Shown here: in pieces, positions 41,099 to 41,361 of the stretch
Layout: each line of letters opens with the position of its first letter
How positions within the stretch are numbered: the stretch's first letter is position 1
Assembly (NCBI GenBank): GCA_037446395.1
Contig: JBBIIP010000027.1
Location: forward strand, 1 to 41,361
Reading direction: 5' to 3'
Origin: JAAYJT01 sp037446395
GTDB lineage: Bacteria > Bacteroidota > Bacteroidia > Bacteroidales > JAAYJT01
Length of the DNA stretch: 41,361 bases
Notes under the pieces: generated by a model
Told to the model about the DNA's origin: nothing
The model's database searches: none
The model's input: only the letters and a program-made list of their open reading frames with translations
Position numbers and translations under genes: made by a program

Positions 41099-41106
41099 CA
41101 AAGTTA
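41099..41106 (-). promoter_or_regulatory. -7 promoter box of glyA
   Basis: Minus-strand TAACTTTG (41106-41099) matches TAnnTTTG exactly and lies 55 bp before the glyA start. No well-spaced TTG is present. The final ~320 bp of the window otherwise hold only the inverted repeat at 41256-41279. Confidence 0.45.
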
Positions 41107-41255
41107 AGGAAACAAAAACAATTCTGCGATCCCGAAAACAAAGCTTGCACGTCAGCGAATAGTCCCCAAGCTATTGCAACTATAATTCGTTGCTACGATT
41201 TTTGCATCAACCTTGCCTCGAGGTGTATCTTCATCTCCATAGTTCATCTTTCTTT

Positions 41256-41279
41256 GTTCTTTTGTCGTGACAAAAGAAC
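41256..41279. repeat. Perfect 11-bp inverted repeat
   Basis: GTTCTTTTGTC (41256-41266) and GACAAAAGAAC (41269-41279) form an 11-bp perfect stem around GT, with further partial symmetry (TTT/AAA) outside. It resembles short dispersed palindromes seen between Bacteroidota genes and may act as a bidirectional terminator or a REP-like element. No gene can be supported around it. Confidence 0.55.
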
Positions 41280-41361
41280 CAAAAGCACTTGCCAAAACAA
41301 TTGCCCTCCCGCTCTTGAAAAATACTTGAAATGCTGGCAAAGTAATGGTTTAAACCAGTGC

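Noticed and set aside
41152..41340. Minus-strand frame of 62 codons near the window end
   Set aside because: It runs through the inverted repeat at 41256-41279, has no domain-like sequence, and is probably a frame opened by the repeat.
1..41361. CRISPR array, tRNA, rRNA, transposase or phage genes
   Set aside because: No regularly spaced repeats, no tRNA-like cloverleaf sequences and no recombinase or structural phage proteins were seen on either strand.

Overview
The window comes from a Bacteroidota chromosome, probably an environmental or anaerobic member of Bacteroidia; I cannot name a genus. The evidence is a SusC/SusD/SusE outer-membrane system, a hybrid histidine kinase with an AraC output domain, many lipoproteins with short N-terminal signals, and recurring Bacteroidota-type promoters (-7 box TAnnTTTG, often with TTG about 19-20 nt upstream). 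No rRNA, tRNA, CRISPR array, transposase or phage gene was seen.

Layout. (1) 1-2763: small accessory genes on the plus strand (DUF1858/DUF2249, YdeI-type, a lipocalin-like secreted protein, DUF2200, DUF1801). They are interleaved with two copies of an ~85-bp intergenic repeat and include three broken genes: a 5'-truncated YdeI gene, an ORF with an in-frame amber stop, and a 3' remnant of a SnoaL/NTF2-like gene. It looks like a decaying cassette-like array. (2) 2922-12592: housekeeping and stress genes: gpmA, an M48 metalloprotease lipoprotein, a minus-strand run of histidine kinase, response regulator, MazG-like pyrophosphohydrolase and RtcB RNA ligase, then a plus-strand run of OsmC, FlK-like thioesterase and priA. 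(3) 12630-16083: a PKD-like lipoprotein, a membrane hybrid sensor kinase with AraC output, and an FtsB/DivIC-like division gene. (4) 16195-30369: a polysaccharide utilization locus (PUL). On the minus strand it reads susC, susD, susE, terminator, GH13, esterase, GH53 galactanase, GH2. A divergent lacI-type regulator lies next to a perfect 14-bp palindrome in the shared promoter region. (5) 30417-34383: a molybdenum/tungsten-cofactor operon: moeA, a short moaA, moaC, a MOSC-MogA fusion and an HD-domain gene. (6) 34664-41043: a Dcp-type M3 peptidase lipoprotein, ppk1 with sixA, and glyA.

How the PUL should work. SusC (TonB-dependent porin) and the SusD lid import oligosaccharides, and the SusE-like lipoprotein binds glycan at the surface. 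GH53 and GH2 fit beta-1,4-galactan, while GH13 and the SusE/F-type modules fit alpha-glucan, so the substrate assignment is mixed. The most unusual feature is the SusD protein. It is about 200 residues longer than usual because two tandem SusE/SusF-type carbohydrate-binding modules are inserted in frame into the middle of the SusD fold. They are more than half identical by eye to the two modules of the SusE protein encoded just downstream. I regard this lid with built-in binding modules as the strongest candidate for something undescribed here.
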